Assembly: GCF_026410085.1 (NCBI RefSeq)
Contig: NZ_CP112866.1
Location: 1,178,001-1,242,000 of the forward strand
From: Pseudomonas quebecensis
GTDB taxonomy: Bacteria; Pseudomonadota; Gammaproteobacteria; Pseudomonadales; Pseudomonadaceae
Length of the DNA stretch: 64,000 nucleotides
Direction: 5' to 3'
In this document: piece after piece, positions 1-8,787 of the stretch
Layout of the letters: each line of letters starts with the position of its first letter
Numbering within the stretch: position 1 is the first letter of the stretch
The notes under the pieces: model-generated
The model's input: the letters and a program-made list of their open reading frames with translations, nothing else
The model's database searches: none
What the model was told of the DNA's origin: nothing
Made by a program: the position numbers and the translations under genes

Positions 1-13
1 AGAGGTGCCGTTC

Positions 14-1003
14 ATGAAAAAAGCCTTACGTGTGCTTGCTACCGCCGTTGCGCTCAGCGGCCTCAGTTCCTTCGCCCTGGCCGCCGATCCCGTCAAAATC
101 GGTTTTCTGGTCAAACAGGCCGAAGAACCCTGGTTCCAGACCGAGTGGGCCTTCGCCGAAAAAGCCGGCAAGGAGCATGGCTTTACCGTGATCAAGATCG
201 CCGTGCCCGACGGCGAAAAAACCCTCTCGGCCATCGACAGCCTGGCCGCCAACGGCGCCAAGGGTTTTGTGATCTGCCCGCCGGATGTGTCCCTCGGCCC
301 GGCTATCGTGGCTAAGGCCAAAGTCAACGACCTGAAAGTCATGGCGGTGGACGACCGTTTTGTCGATGCCAAGGGCAAGTTCATGGAAGACGTGCCGTAC
401 CTGGGTATGGCGGCCTTTGAAGTGGGCCAGAAGCAGGGCGCGGCCATGGCGGATGAAGCGAAAAAACGCGGCTGGGACTGGAAAGAAACTTACGCGGTGA
501 TTACCACCTACAACGAACTCGATACCGGCAAGAAACGCACCGACGGTTCGATTGATTCGCTGAAAAAAGCCGGCATCCCTGCAGACCATATCCTCACCGC
601 ACCGCTGAAAACCCTCGACGTCCCCGGCAGCATGGACGCCACCAACTCGGCCCTGGTCAAACTGCCCGGCGCGGCGAAAAACCTGATCATCGGCGGCATG
701 AACGACAACACCGTGCTCGGCGGCGTACGCGCCACCGAGGCGGCCGGTTTCAAGGCGGCTAATGTGATCGGTATCGGCATCAACGGCACCGACGCCATCG
801 GCGAGCTGAAAAAACCGAACAGCGGCTTCTTCGGCTCGATGCTGCCAAGCCCGCATATCGAGGGTTACAACACCGCGTTGGCGATGTACGAGTGGGTCAC
901 CACCGGTAAGGAACCGGCCAAGTACACCGCCATGGATGAAGTCACCCTGATCACCCGCGCCAACTTCCAGGAAGAACTGACCAAGATCGGGCTGTGGAAA
1001 TGA
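14..1003 (+). CDS. araF: L-arabinose ABC transporter, periplasmic binding protein
   Basis: Periplasmic receptor that delivers L-arabinose to the AraGH importer. The product (329 aa) closely follows E. coli AraF: after a signal peptide (MKKALRVL... cleaved near ALAADP) come the family segments GFLVKQAEEPWFQTEW, KIAVPDGEKTL, VMAVDDRF, NELDTGKKRT, GMNDNTVLGGVRATE and GIGINGTDA. An in-frame GTG lies at 5, but the ATG at 14 is preferred because it starts the signal peptide and sits 8 nt after AGAGG at the window edge. The stop codon overlaps the araG start (ATGA), so the two genes are translationally coupled. The promoter lies outside the window. Confidence 0.95.
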   Translation: MKKALRVLATAVALSGLSSFALAADPVKIGFLVKQAEEPWFQTEWAFAEKAGKEHGFTVIKIAVPDGEKTLSAIDSLAANGAKGFVICPPDVSLGPAIVAKAKVNDLKVMAVDDRFVDAKGKFMEDVPYLGMAAFEVGQKQGAAMADEAKKRGWDWKETYAVITTYNELDTGKKRTDGSIDSLKKAGIPADHILTAPLKTLDVPGSMDATNSALVKLPGAAKNLIIGGMNDNTVLGGVRATEAAGFKAANVIGIGINGTDAIGELKKPNSGFFGSMLPSPHIEGYNTALAMYEWVTTGKEPAKYTAMDEVTLITRANFQEELTKIGLWK

Positions 1004-2502
1004 CCGCTGCGGCTTTGCGCTTCGACGGTATCGGCAAAACCTTCCCCGGCGTCAAGGCGCTGGACGGTATCTGCTTCACCGCCCACCCGGGGCAGGTACA
1101 CGCCTTGATGGGCGAAAACGGCGCGGGCAAGTCGACGCTGCTGAAGATCCTCGGCGGGGCCTATATCCCGAGCAGCGGCACGGTGCAGATCGGCGCGCAG
1201 ACCATGGCCTTCAAATGCGCCGCCGACAGCATCGCCAGCGGCGTGGCGGTGATTCACCAGGAGCTGCATCTGGTGCCGGAAATGAGCGTGGCCGAGAATC
1301 TGTTCCTCGGCCATTTGCCCACGCGCTGGGGCGTGGTCAACCGTGGCCTGCTGCGCAAGCAGGCCCTGGCGTGCCTCAAGGGCCTGGCCGATGAGATCGA
1401 CCCGGACCAGAAGCTGGGGCGCTTGTCCCTGGGCCAGCGCCAATTGGTGGAAATCGCCAAGGCGTTGTCCCGTGGCGCCCATGTGATCGCCTTCGACGAG
1501 CCGACCAGCAGCCTGTCGGCGCGGGAGATCGACCGCTTGATGGCGATCATCACGCGCCTGCGCGACGAGGGCAAAGTGGTGCTCTACGTGTCGCATCGCA
1601 TGGAAGAAGTGTTCCGCATCTGCGACGCGGTCACGGTGTTCAAGGACGGCCGCTACGTGCGCACGTTCGAGGACATGAGCGCACTGACCCACGACCAGTT
1701 GGTGACCTGCATGGTCGGTCGCGACATTCAGGACATCTACGACTACCGCCCGCGCGAGCAGGGCGAGGTGGCGCTCAAGGTCGACGGTCTGCTTGGGCCA
1801 GGCTTGCGCGAGCCGGTGAGTTTCCAGGTGCGCAAAGGCGAAATCCTCGGCTTGTTCGGCCTGGTCGGGGCAGGGCGTACCGAGCTGTTCCGTCTGCTCA
1901 GCGGCCTGGAGCGTGCCCGCGCCGGCAGCCTTGAGCTCTGTGGTGAGCCATTGCAACTGCGTTCGCCGCGCGACGCCATCGCCGCCGGGGTGCTGCTGTG
2001 CCCCGAAGACCGCAAGAAGGAAGGCATCATCCCGCTGTCCAGCGTGGCCGAGAACATCAACATCAGTGCCCGTGGCGCCCACTCGCGCTTCGGCTGGCTG
2101 CTGCGCGAGGGCTGGGAGAAGGGCAACGCCGCGCAGCAGATCCAGGCGATGAAAGTCAAAACCCCGAACGCCGCGCAAAAGATCCTGTACCTCTCCGGCG
2201 GCAACCAGCAGAAGGCCATTTTGGGCCGCTGGCTGTCGATGCCGATGAAAGTGCTGCTGCTCGACGAGCCGACGCGGGGCATCGATATCGGCGCCAAGGC
2301 CGAGATCTACCAGATCATCCATAACCTCGCGGCCCAGGGCATTGCGGTGATTGTGGTGTCCAGCGACCTGATGGAAGTCATGGGCATTTCCGACCGCATC
2401 CTGGTGCTGTGCGAAGGCGCCCTGCGCGGCGAACAACTGCGCGAACACGCCACTGAATCCAACCTGCTGCAGCTGGCCTTGCCGCGCCGCGTGACGAACT
2501 GA
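1000..2502 (+). CDS. araG: L-arabinose ABC transporter, duplicated ATP-binding subunit
   Basis: ATPase that powers arabinose import. It has two fused ABC domains (500 aa). The first has Walker A GENGAGKST (about residues 38-46), signature LSLGQRQLVEIAKAL and Walker B VIAFDEPTSSLS. The second has the degenerate P-loop GLVGAGRTE, signature LSGGNQQKAILGRWL and VLLLDEPTRGID. This layout is typical of sugar importers of the AraG/RbsA/MglA type. The ATG at 1000 overlaps the araF stop; a GTG at 994 is in frame but inside araF. AraG rather than RbsA is inferred from the araF neighbour and overall similarity. Confidence 0.94.
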   Translation: MTAAALRFDGIGKTFPGVKALDGICFTAHPGQVHALMGENGAGKSTLLKILGGAYIPSSGTVQIGAQTMAFKCAADSIASGVAVIHQELHLVPEMSVAENLFLGHLPTRWGVVNRGLLRKQALACLKGLADEIDPDQKLGRLSLGQRQLVEIAKALSRGAHVIAFDEPTSSLSAREIDRLMAIITRLRDEGKVVLYVSHRMEEVFRICDAVTVFKDGRYVRTFEDMSALTHDQLVTCMVGRDIQDIYDYRPREQGEVALKVDGLLGPGLREPVSFQVRKGEILGLFGLVGAGRTELFRLLSGLERARAGSLELCGEPLQLRSPRDAIAAGVLLCPEDRKKEGIIPLSSVAENINISARGAHSRFGWLLREGWEKGNAAQQIQAMKVKTPNAAQKILYLSGGNQQKAILGRWLSMPMKVLLLDEPTRGIDIGAKAEIYQIIHNLAAQGIAVIVVSSDLMEVMGISDRILVLCEGALRGEQLREHATESNLLQLALPRRVTN

Positions 2503-2511
2503 GAGAAGACC

Positions 2512-3480
2512 ATGACCACTCAAAACAACGCGCTGCCCCGCGCACGCAAACCCCTGGACATGCGCGCCTTGCTCGACAACTGGGCGATGCTGCTGGCGGC
2601 CATCGGCATCTTCGTGCTGTGCGCCTTGCTGATCGACAACTTCCTCTCGCCGCTGAACATGCGTGGCCTGGGCCTGGCGGTGTCGACCGTGGGCATCGCC
2701 GCGTGCACCATGCTGTTCTGCCTGGCGTCGGGGCATTTTGACCTGTCGGTGGGCTCGGTGATCGCCTGTGCCGGCGTGGTCGCGGCCATCGTCATGCGCG
2801 ATACCGACAGCGTGATGCTGGGCATTGGCGCAGCATTGCTGATGGGCCTGGTCGTCGGGCTGATCAATGGCATCGTGATCGCCAAACTGCGGGTCAACGC
2901 GCTGATCACCACGTTGGCGACCATGCAGATCGTGCGCGGCCTGGCCTACATATTTGCCGACGGCAAGGCCGTGGGCGTGTCCCAGGAGCAGTTCTTCATC
3001 TTCGGCAACGGCCAGCTGTTCGGCGTGCCGGTGCCGATTCTGATCACCCTGGTGTGCTTCCTGTTTTTCGGCTGGCTGCTCAACTACACCACCTACGGGC
3101 GCAACACCATGGCCATCGGCGGCAACCCGGAAGCGGCGCTGCTGGCGGGCGTGAACGTGGACCGCACCAAAATCCTGATCTTCGCCGTGCACGGCCTGAT
3201 CGGCGCACTCGCCGGCGTGATCCTCGCCTCACGCATGACCTCGGGCCAACCGATGATCGGCCAGGGTTTTGAACTGACCGTGATCTCCGCCTGCGTACTG
3301 GGCGGCGTGTCGCTGAGCGGCGGCATCGGCATGATCCGCCATGTGATCGCGGGCGTGCTGATCCTGGCGATCATCGAGAACGCGATGAACCTGAAGAACA
3401 TCGACACCTTCTACCAATATGTGATTCGAGGTTCGATCCTGCTGCTGGCCGTGGTCATCGACCGCATGAAACAACGCTGA
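2512..3480 (+). CDS. araH: L-arabinose ABC transporter permease
   Basis: Inner-membrane channel of the arabinose importer (322 aa, BPD_transp_2 family). Many hydrophobic helices are visible, with the family loop DLSVGSVIACAGVVAA, the segment GLINGIVIAKLRVNALITTLATM and the EAA-like region GGNPEAALLAGVNVDRTKI. It starts 9 nt after araG with GAGAAG upstream of the ATG, so it is the third gene of the araFGH operon. The last residues run into a REP-rich intergenic stretch, and no clear T-rich terminator is seen. Confidence 0.94.
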   Translation: MTTQNNALPRARKPLDMRALLDNWAMLLAAIGIFVLCALLIDNFLSPLNMRGLGLAVSTVGIAACTMLFCLASGHFDLSVGSVIACAGVVAAIVMRDTDSVMLGIGAALLMGLVVGLINGIVIAKLRVNALITTLATMQIVRGLAYIFADGKAVGVSQEQFFIFGNGQLFGVPVPILITLVCFLFFGWLLNYTTYGRNTMAIGGNPEAALLAGVNVDRTKILIFAVHGLIGALAGVILASRMTSGQPMIGQGFELTVISACVLGGVSLSGGIGMIRHVIAGVLILAIIENAMNLKNIDTFYQYVIRGSILLLAVVIDRMKQR

Positions 3481-3838
3481 CTCCAGGCCATGTGAGGACT
3501 GAATGTGGGAGGGGGGCTTGCCCCCGATAGCGGTGTATCAGAAGCAAAAATTGCAGCCTGAGACTCCGTAATCGGGGGCAAGCCCCCTCCCACAGTAAGG
3601 CGGTTCGATGTTGTTGCTGGCAGCGGTGATTGAGTCCATGAAACAAAGCTGAGCCCTGGTCATGTGAAATCAAAAGGTGGGAGGGGGCTTGCCCCCGATA
3701 GCGATGTGTCAGACCCGGATGTTCAAACTGACCCACAGCCATCGGGTAAAGCCCCCCGCCACATAGATATCCGCACTGTGTTGCCCTCGGGTATTTGCCA
3801 TAATGGCGCCCGTTTTCGTACTTCCCAATAGGCCCGAT
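3481..3838. repeat. Intergenic region with two tandem REPIN-like inverted repeats
   Basis: Two REP doublets. The first (3505-3593) is GTGGGAGGGGGGCTTGCCCCC followed about 50 nt later by its inverted partner ending CCCCCTCCCAC. The second (3677-3762) has an intact left half and a decayed right half (GTAAAGCCCCCCGCCAC). The short segment between them duplicates the end of araH (ATGAAACAAAGCTGA resembles the araH terminus), suggesting a local duplication. These are non-coding, non-autonomous repeats of the type mobilised by RAYT transposases in pseudomonads. The IclR gene promoter must lie near 3780-3835. Confidence 0.85.
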
Positions 3839-4642
3839 ATGCAGGAAAACGCCCACACCCCCGCCAAAGACGCCGCTCCCACCGGCACCCAGACCCTGTT
3901 GCGTGGCCTGGGGGTGGTGCAAGCGGTGGCGGCGGGTGCGCGGGATCTGAAAGAGATCGCCAGGCGCATCGGCACCACCCGCAGCACCACTCACCGCCTG
4001 GCCAGTTGCCTGGTGGACGAGCGTTACCTGCGTGTGGTGCCGCAAGTCGGTTATCTGCTGGGCCCCAAGTTGATCGAATTGGGGTTCCAGGCACGCGAAG
4101 AGTTGCCGCTGGTCACCCTGGCAGTGCCCTATCTGGACGAGCTCTCGGCGCTGACCGGCGACACCATCCACCTGGCCATCCGTGAACACGACGACGTGCT
4201 TTACCTGCACAAGAACCCAGGCCGCTACGGGCCGGAAATGCGCTCGCGGGTCGGCCACCGCATGCCGTTGGCGCGTACCGGGGTGGGCAAGGCGATGTTG
4301 CTGGATGACTCGGTACAGGAGTGGCAACGCCTGTACGACGCCAGCTTGCCGGCAGGCGGGAAGAATCTGCAGTGGCCCCATCATCCGGAGCAATCCTGGG
4401 CGCAGTTCGAGCAACGCATGCACGAGTACGTAGCGGGTGGTTATGCCTTCGACTTGGAAGACAACGAACCGTCGATCCGTTGCGTGGCTGCACCGGTGCG
4501 CGATGCCAGCCGGCGGATCGTCGCCGGCATCAGCATCGCCAGTACCGTGCCCTACATGCCGCTGGAAAAAATGGCCGAGCTGATCCCTGTGATCAAACAG
4601 GTCGCAGCGCGGCTGTCGGCGGAGTTGGGCGCCAAGGCCTGA
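3839..4642 (+). CDS. IclR family transcriptional regulator
   Basis: Probable DNA-binding regulator (267 aa). An N-terminal winged helix-turn-helix (about residues 17-75, GTQTLLRGLGVVQAVAAGARDLKEIARRIGTT style) is followed by an IclR effector-binding domain with MRSRVGHRMPLARTGVGKAMLL and the C-terminal signature RCVAAPVRDASRRIVAGISIAS. The ATG at 3839 was chosen over the upstream in-frame ATG at 3803 because the IclR fold starts shortly after it. It follows araFGH on the same strand and may control sugar transport or catabolism, but the target is not visible. Its stop abuts that of the convergent alcohol dehydrogenase with no intervening base. Confidence 0.88.
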   Translation: MQENAHTPAKDAAPTGTQTLLRGLGVVQAVAAGARDLKEIARRIGTTRSTTHRLASCLVDERYLRVVPQVGYLLGPKLIELGFQAREELPLVTLAVPYLDELSALTGDTIHLAIREHDDVLYLHKNPGRYGPEMRSRVGHRMPLARTGVGKAMLLDDSVQEWQRLYDASLPAGGKNLQWPHHPEQSWAQFEQRMHEYVAGGYAFDLEDNEPSIRCVAAPVRDASRRIVAGISIASTVPYMPLEKMAELIPVIKQVAARLSAELGAKA

Positions 4643-5695
4643 TCAGACCTTGAGGGTCGCCATGTCGATGACAAAGCGGTACTTCACATCGCCGGCGATC
4701 ATGCGGGTATAAGCCTCGTTGATCTGGCGGATGTCGAGCATTTCGATATCGCAGGTGATGTCATGCTCGGCACAGAAATCCAGGACTTCCTGGGTTTCGG
4801 CAATACCCCCGATCAACGAGCCGGCCAGCACTTTACGGCCCAGCACCAGCTTGGCGGCGTTGACGGGCGGGTCCACTGGCTCGATCAGGCCCACCAGGAT
4901 ATGCACGCCGTCAAAGCGCAGGGTATCGAGGTAGGGGTTCAGGTCGTGCTGCACCGGAATGGTGTCCAACAGGAAGTCGAACTGCCCGGCGGCGGCTTTC
5001 ATTTGCTCGGCATCGGTGGACACGATCACATGATCGGCGCCCTGGCGGCGGCCTTCTTCGGCCTTGCTCGCGGAGCGGGTGAACAGCGTCACTTCGGCGC
5101 CCATGGCCTTGGCGAACTTGATACCCATGTGGCCCAGGCCGCCCATGCCGAGAATCCCGACCTTGTCGCCGGCCTTCACGCCGTAGTGCTTGAGCGGCGA
5201 GTAGGTGGTGATGCCCGCGCACAGGATCGGCGCAGCGCTGGCCAGGTCGAGCTTGGCCGGGATCTTCACCACAAAATGCTCGCTGACCACGATGCTGTCG
5301 GAGTAGCCGCCCATGGTGTTGCTGCCGTCCACGCGGTCGGGGGTGGCGTAGGTCATGGTCGGGCCTTCGAGGCAGTATTGCTCCAGGTCCGCCTGGCAGG
5401 CCTGGCACTGGCGGCACGAATCGACCATGCAGCCCACGCCCACCAGGTCGCCGACTTTGTGCGCGGTGACGCTGGCGCCCACGGCGGTGACTTTGCCGAC
5501 GATCTCATGGCCGGGCATCAGCGGGTAGACGGCGATGCCCCACTCGTTGCGTGCCTGGTGGATGTCGGAGTGGCAGACGCCGCAGTACAGAATCTCGATG
5601 GCCACGTCGTCGGCCCGTGGGCTGCGACGTTGGAAGCTCATGGGGGCGAGGGGAGTGGTAGCCGACTGGGCGGCGTAACCGATGGCGGTGTACAT
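4643..5695 (-). CDS. Zinc-dependent alcohol dehydrogenase, YahK/cinnamyl-type
   Basis: NAD(P)-dependent zinc alcohol/aldehyde reductase of the medium-chain family (350 aa). It has the catalytic zinc motif CGVCHSDIHQARNEWG and GHEIVGKV, a structural zinc site (four Cys in CMVDSCRQCQACQADLEQYC), and the Rossmann motif GILGMGGLGHMGIKFAKAMG. The start MYTAIGYAAQ at 5695 fits YahK/Adh homologues; a further in-frame ATG at 5746 adds an unconserved tail. It is divergent from an AraC-type regulator gene, a common arrangement in which the regulator controls the enzyme. The physiological substrate cannot be told from sequence. Confidence 0.92.
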   Translation of the reverse strand: MYTAIGYAAQSATTPLAPMSFQRRSPRADDVAIEILYCGVCHSDIHQARNEWGIAVYPLMPGHEIVGKVTAVGASVTAHKVGDLVGVGCMVDSCRQCQACQADLEQYCLEGPTMTYATPDRVDGSNTMGGYSDSIVVSEHFVVKIPAKLDLASAAPILCAGITTYSPLKHYGVKAGDKVGILGMGGLGHMGIKFAKAMGAEVTLFTRSASKAEEGRRQGADHVIVSTDAEQMKAAAGQFDFLLDTIPVQHDLNPYLDTLRFDGVHILVGLIEPVDPPVNAAKLVLGRKVLAGSLIGGIAETQEVLDFCAEHDITCDIEMLDIRQINEAYTRMIAGDVKYRFVIDMATLKV

Positions 5696-5816
5696 GGGGA
5701 GAACCTCGCAAAAGCAATGGCAAGTGAGGCGGGCCATTGTCCCCATCGACTTGGTTGGCGGCCATGGCGATTGCTCCGAGTCTTATGCCTAAAGCTCCGG
5801 GGGAGCAGCTAAAAGC

Positions 5817-5881
5817 AGCAAGCTGCAAGCCGCAAGCTATAAACTGCGCGCTCTCTTGCAGCTTGAGGCTTGAAGCTTGCT
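5817..5881. repeat. Imperfect inverted repeat between adh and araC-type gene
   Basis: AGCAAGCTGCAAGC...CAAGCT is mirrored by AGCTTGAGGCTTGAAGCTTGCT across a short GC-rich centre. This is another class of palindromic intergenic repeat common in pseudomonads (AGCTTGCAGCTTG type). It lies in the divergent promoter region and could form a hairpin of about 22 bp arms. No gene is seen here. Confidence 0.6.
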
Positions 5882-5917
5882 GACGCTCAGATCTGAAAAC
5901 TCCCGAGAACTGCTTTT

Positions 5918-6811
5918 ATGCTATTGACCCGCCATCTCGACGCCAACGCCACGCTGGTTTCCTTGATCGAGGGCCTCACGACCCGTGACGGTTTCTCCCC
6001 GACCCACTTGCCTGGCGTACAGGTTTTGCGTGCCAGTTGTGATGTGGCACGCGGCCCGCAGATCTATGAGCCGAGCCTGATGTTCGTGGCTCAGGGCAGT
6101 AAGGTCGCGTACCTGGGACCGCGCACGCTGGAGTATGGTGCCGGGCACTATCTGATCCAGGCGATGCCGGTGCCGTTCGAGTGCGAGACTTTCGCCATGG
6201 CGCCTGGTGCACCGCTGTTGGGCGTGACGGTGGCGATCGACCGCGTGGTGCTTGGCGAGCTGGTCATGGCCATGGGTATTCAGGCCGGTCCGCCGCCCGC
6301 TGCGCAGACGTTGGCATCGATGAGTTCGGTGGTGCTCGACGAAGCGATGCGCGGCTGCGTCGAGCGGCTGTTGCAGTGCCTGCACGATCCGCTGGAAAGC
6401 CGGATCATCGGCCCATCGCGGGTGCGCGAATTGCTGTTTACCGCCTTGCGCGGGCCCCAGGCCGATGTGCTGCGCGCGCTGGTGGAGCAACAGGGGCAAT
6501 TCTCACGCATCGCCACCTCGTTGAATCACCTGCATGCCCATTACGCCGAGCCGCTGAATATCGAGACCCTGGCCGGCTATGCACATATGAGCGCGTCGAC
6601 CTTTCACGAGCATTTCAAGCGTTGCACGTTGTTGTCGCCGGTGCAGTACCTCAAACGGCTGCGCCTGCTCAAGGCCCAGCAATTGCTGCTGGTGGACGGC
6701 ATGGGCGTGGCGCAGGCGGCACACAGCGTGGGGTATCAGAGTACGTCGCAGTTCAGTCGGGAATATAAGCGCTACTTTTTGCGCAATCCGGGTGAAGAAC
6801 GAGCGGCGTAG
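5918..6811 (+). CDS. AraC family transcriptional regulator (AraC_N type)
   Basis: Regulator of 297 aa. The N-terminal half is a cupin-like effector domain of the AraC_N family (VLRASCDVARGPQIYEPSLMFVAQGSKVAYLG). The C-terminal half has two helix-turn-helix motifs: NIETLAGYAHMSASTFHEHFK and GVAQAAHSVGYQSTSQFSREYKRYF. This family usually sits next to alcohol or aldehyde dehydrogenase or oxidoreductase genes, as it does here with the divergent zinc dehydrogenase. Control of that gene is inferred from divergence only. Confidence 0.9.
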   Translation: MLLTRHLDANATLVSLIEGLTTRDGFSPTHLPGVQVLRASCDVARGPQIYEPSLMFVAQGSKVAYLGPRTLEYGAGHYLIQAMPVPFECETFAMAPGAPLLGVTVAIDRVVLGELVMAMGIQAGPPPAAQTLASMSSVVLDEAMRGCVERLLQCLHDPLESRIIGPSRVRELLFTALRGPQADVLRALVEQQGQFSRIATSLNHLHAHYAEPLNIETLAGYAHMSASTFHEHFKRCTLLSPVQYLKRLRLLKAQQLLLVDGMGVAQAAHSVGYQSTSQFSREYKRYFLRNPGEERAA

Positions 6812-6840
6812 GGAGTCCAGGCGAAGACACAAATCCCAAG

Positions 6841-6920
6841 GTGCGAAGGGGCCTCCGATGGCGGTGTGAAGTCAGCATTTCTGCAACTCACCACCGATAT
6901 CGGGGGCAAGCCCCTGCCAC
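6841..6920. repeat. Degenerate REPIN
   Basis: A decayed left half (GTGCGAAGGGGCCTCCGATGGCGGTGTGAAGTCAG is recognisable in pieces) faces a better conserved right half, TATCGGGGGCAAGCCCCTGCCAC. It lies between the araC-type gene and the ETF-QO terminator and contains no gene. Confidence 0.6.
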
Positions 6921-6940
6921 ATTGGATTGATGTTAACTAT

Positions 6941-6966
6941 AAAAAAGGCTCCCATTTGGGAGCCTT
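6941..6966 (-). terminator. Rho-independent terminator of the ETF-QO gene
   Basis: On the minus strand AAGGCTCCC, a short AAAT loop and GGGAGCCTT are followed by a run of T. It begins 8 nt after the ETF-QO stop codon. Confidence 0.9.
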
Positions 6967-6973
6967 GTCTGGC

Positions 6974-8638
6974 TTACATATTCGGGTAAGTCGGCCCGCC
7001 CGCGCCTTCCGGCGTGACCCAGGTGATGTTCTGCGAAGGGTCCTTGATGTCACAGGTCTTGCAGTGCACGCAGTTCTGGGCGTTGATCTGGAAGCGTTTC
7101 TCGCCGTCTTCTTTCGTCACCACTTCATACACCCCGGCCGGGCAGTAGCGCTGCGCCGGTTCATCGTAGAGCGGCAGGTTGGTGCCGATCGGGATGCTTG
7201 GGTCTTTCAATTTCAAGTGGCACGGCTGCTCTTCTTCGTGGTTGGTACCGGAGATGAACACCGAGCTGAGCTTGTCGAAGCTCAATTTGCCGTCGGGCTT
7301 GGGGTAATCGATTTTCTGGCTGTCCTTGGCCAGTTTCAGGCAGGCGTAGTCCGGCTTGGTGTCGTGCAGCGTGAACGGCATCTTGCCGCCCAGAATGTTC
7401 TGGTCGAACCAGTTGAAGCCGGCGCCGAGGATCGGGCCGAACTTGTGCATCGCCGGGCCGAAGTTGCGTGTGGCGAACAGTTCTTCGTAGAGCCAGCTGG
7501 ACTTGAAACTGTCGACGTAGGCGGTCAGTTCATCGCCGCCTTCGGACGCGGCGAACAGGCGATCGGCCACGGCATCGGCGGCGAGCATGCCGGACTTCAT
7601 GGCAGTGTGGCTGCCTTTGATCTTGGCGAAGTTCAGGGTGCCGAGGTCGCAACCGATCAGCGCGCCGCCTTTGAAGACCATCTTCGGCAGTGAGTTCAGG
7701 CCGCCTTTGCAGATGGCGCGGGCGCCGTAGCTGACGCGTTTGCCGCCTTCCAGGTACTGAGCCAGTACCGGGTGATGCTTGAGGCGCTGAAACTCATCGA
7801 ACGGCGACAGGAAAGGGTTGCTGTAGGACAGGTCGACGATCAGACCCACCACCACCTGGTTGTTTTCCAGGTGATACAGGAACGAGCCACCGGTGTTCTC
7901 GGCGCTCATGATGTCCAGCGGCCAACCGGCGGTGTGCACCACCAGGCCTGGCTGGTGCTTGGCCGGGTCGATTTCCCAGATTTCCTTGAGGCCGATGCCG
8001 TAGTGCTGGGCGTCGGCATCGCTGTCCAGGTTGAAACGCTGGATCAGTTGCTTGCCGATATGGCCACGGCAGCCTTCGGCGAACAGCGTGTATTTGCCGC
8101 GCAGCTCCATGCCGGGGGTGTAGAGGCCTTCCTTGGGGTTGCCTTCACGGTCGACGCCGAGGTCGCCGGTGATGATCCCGCGCACCACGCCGTTTTCATC
8201 GAACAGTGCTTCCTGGGCGGCGAAGCCGGGGTAGATTTCCACACCGAGGTTTTCGGCCTGTTGGGCCAGCCAGCGGCACAGGTTGCCCAGGGAAATAATG
8301 TAGTTGCCTTCGTTGTGCATGGTCTTGGGCACAAAGAAGTCAGGCACCTTGGTGGAGGTGTCGCTGCTGCGCAGTACATAGATGTCGTCGCGCACCACCG
8401 GGGTGTTGAGCGGGGCACCGAGTTCTTTCCAGTCCGGGAACAATTCATTCAGGGCGCGTGGTTCGAATACGGCACCGGAGAGGATATGGGCGCCGACTTC
8501 AGAGCCTTTCTCGACCACGCAGACGCTGATTTCCTTACCGGCTTCGGCGGCCTTCTGCTTCAGTCGGCAGGCGGCGGACAGGCCAGCCGGGCCAGCGCCG
8601 ACGATGACCACGTCGAATTCCATGTATTCGCGTTCCAC
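6974..8638 (-). CDS. Electron transfer flavoprotein-ubiquinone oxidoreductase (ETF-QO)
   Basis: Inner-membrane FAD and 4Fe-4S enzyme that passes electrons from reduced ETF to ubiquinone, linking acyl-CoA and amino-acid dehydrogenation to respiration (554 aa). FAD-binding motif VVIVGAGPAGLSAACRL is at residues 9-25, and the C-terminal ferredoxin-like cluster is NCVHCKTCDIKDP with an upstream Cys in YCPAGVYE. The GTG at 8638 is chosen because AGGAGA lies 7 nt upstream; the ATG at 8623 lacks such a site. It is divergent from etfBA, its electron donor, so the complete ETF relay is encoded here. Confidence 0.97.
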   Translation of the reverse strand: MEREYMEFDVVIVGAGPAGLSAACRLKQKAAEAGKEISVCVVEKGSEVGAHILSGAVFEPRALNELFPDWKELGAPLNTPVVRDDIYVLRSSDTSTKVPDFFVPKTMHNEGNYIISLGNLCRWLAQQAENLGVEIYPGFAAQEALFDENGVVRGIITGDLGVDREGNPKEGLYTPGMELRGKYTLFAEGCRGHIGKQLIQRFNLDSDADAQHYGIGLKEIWEIDPAKHQPGLVVHTAGWPLDIMSAENTGGSFLYHLENNQVVVGLIVDLSYSNPFLSPFDEFQRLKHHPVLAQYLEGGKRVSYGARAICKGGLNSLPKMVFKGGALIGCDLGTLNFAKIKGSHTAMKSGMLAADAVADRLFAASEGGDELTAYVDSFKSSWLYEELFATRNFGPAMHKFGPILGAGFNWFDQNILGGKMPFTLHDTKPDYACLKLAKDSQKIDYPKPDGKLSFDKLSSVFISGTNHEEEQPCHLKLKDPSIPIGTNLPLYDEPAQRYCPAGVYEVVTKEDGEKRFQINAQNCVHCKTCDIKDPSQNITWVTPEGAGGPTYPNM

Positions 8639-8742
8639 AGGCTATCTCCTACTCAAGGCTCAACAGGCTTTTTTTCTAATGGGTGGAGGTTCGGTTTCGT
8701 CTTGCAGACAGGGCAAGACCCACCTCTCTCTCTAGGTGGCGC

Positions 8743-8787
8743 ATTATATATAGACCACCGACAGCGTCCAATACAAACGTTTGTTTG
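8743..8787 (-). promoter_or_regulatory. ETF-QO promoter with a PsrA-type operator
   Basis: On the minus strand a -35 TTGGAC (8771-8766) and -10 TATAAT (8748-8743) are separated by 17 nt. Directly upstream of the -35 lies CAAACGTTTGTTTG (8774-8787, plus strand), an exact fit to the published PsrA consensus (C/G)AAAC-N2-4-GTTT(G/C). The first ten bases are also a perfect palindrome. PsrA is a TetR-type fatty-acid-sensing regulator of beta-oxidation genes in Pseudomonas. Binding here is inferred. Confidence 0.75.

Noticed and set aside
865..3192. 775-codon reading frame on the minus strand over araFGH
   Set aside because: Product is His/Gln/Ala-rich low-complexity sequence and lies antisense to a clear operon; a GC-bias artefact.
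3505..3593. Rho-independent terminator for araFGH
   Set aside because: Stem is very long with an internal spacer and no T-run; fits the REPIN family repeated elsewhere in the window.
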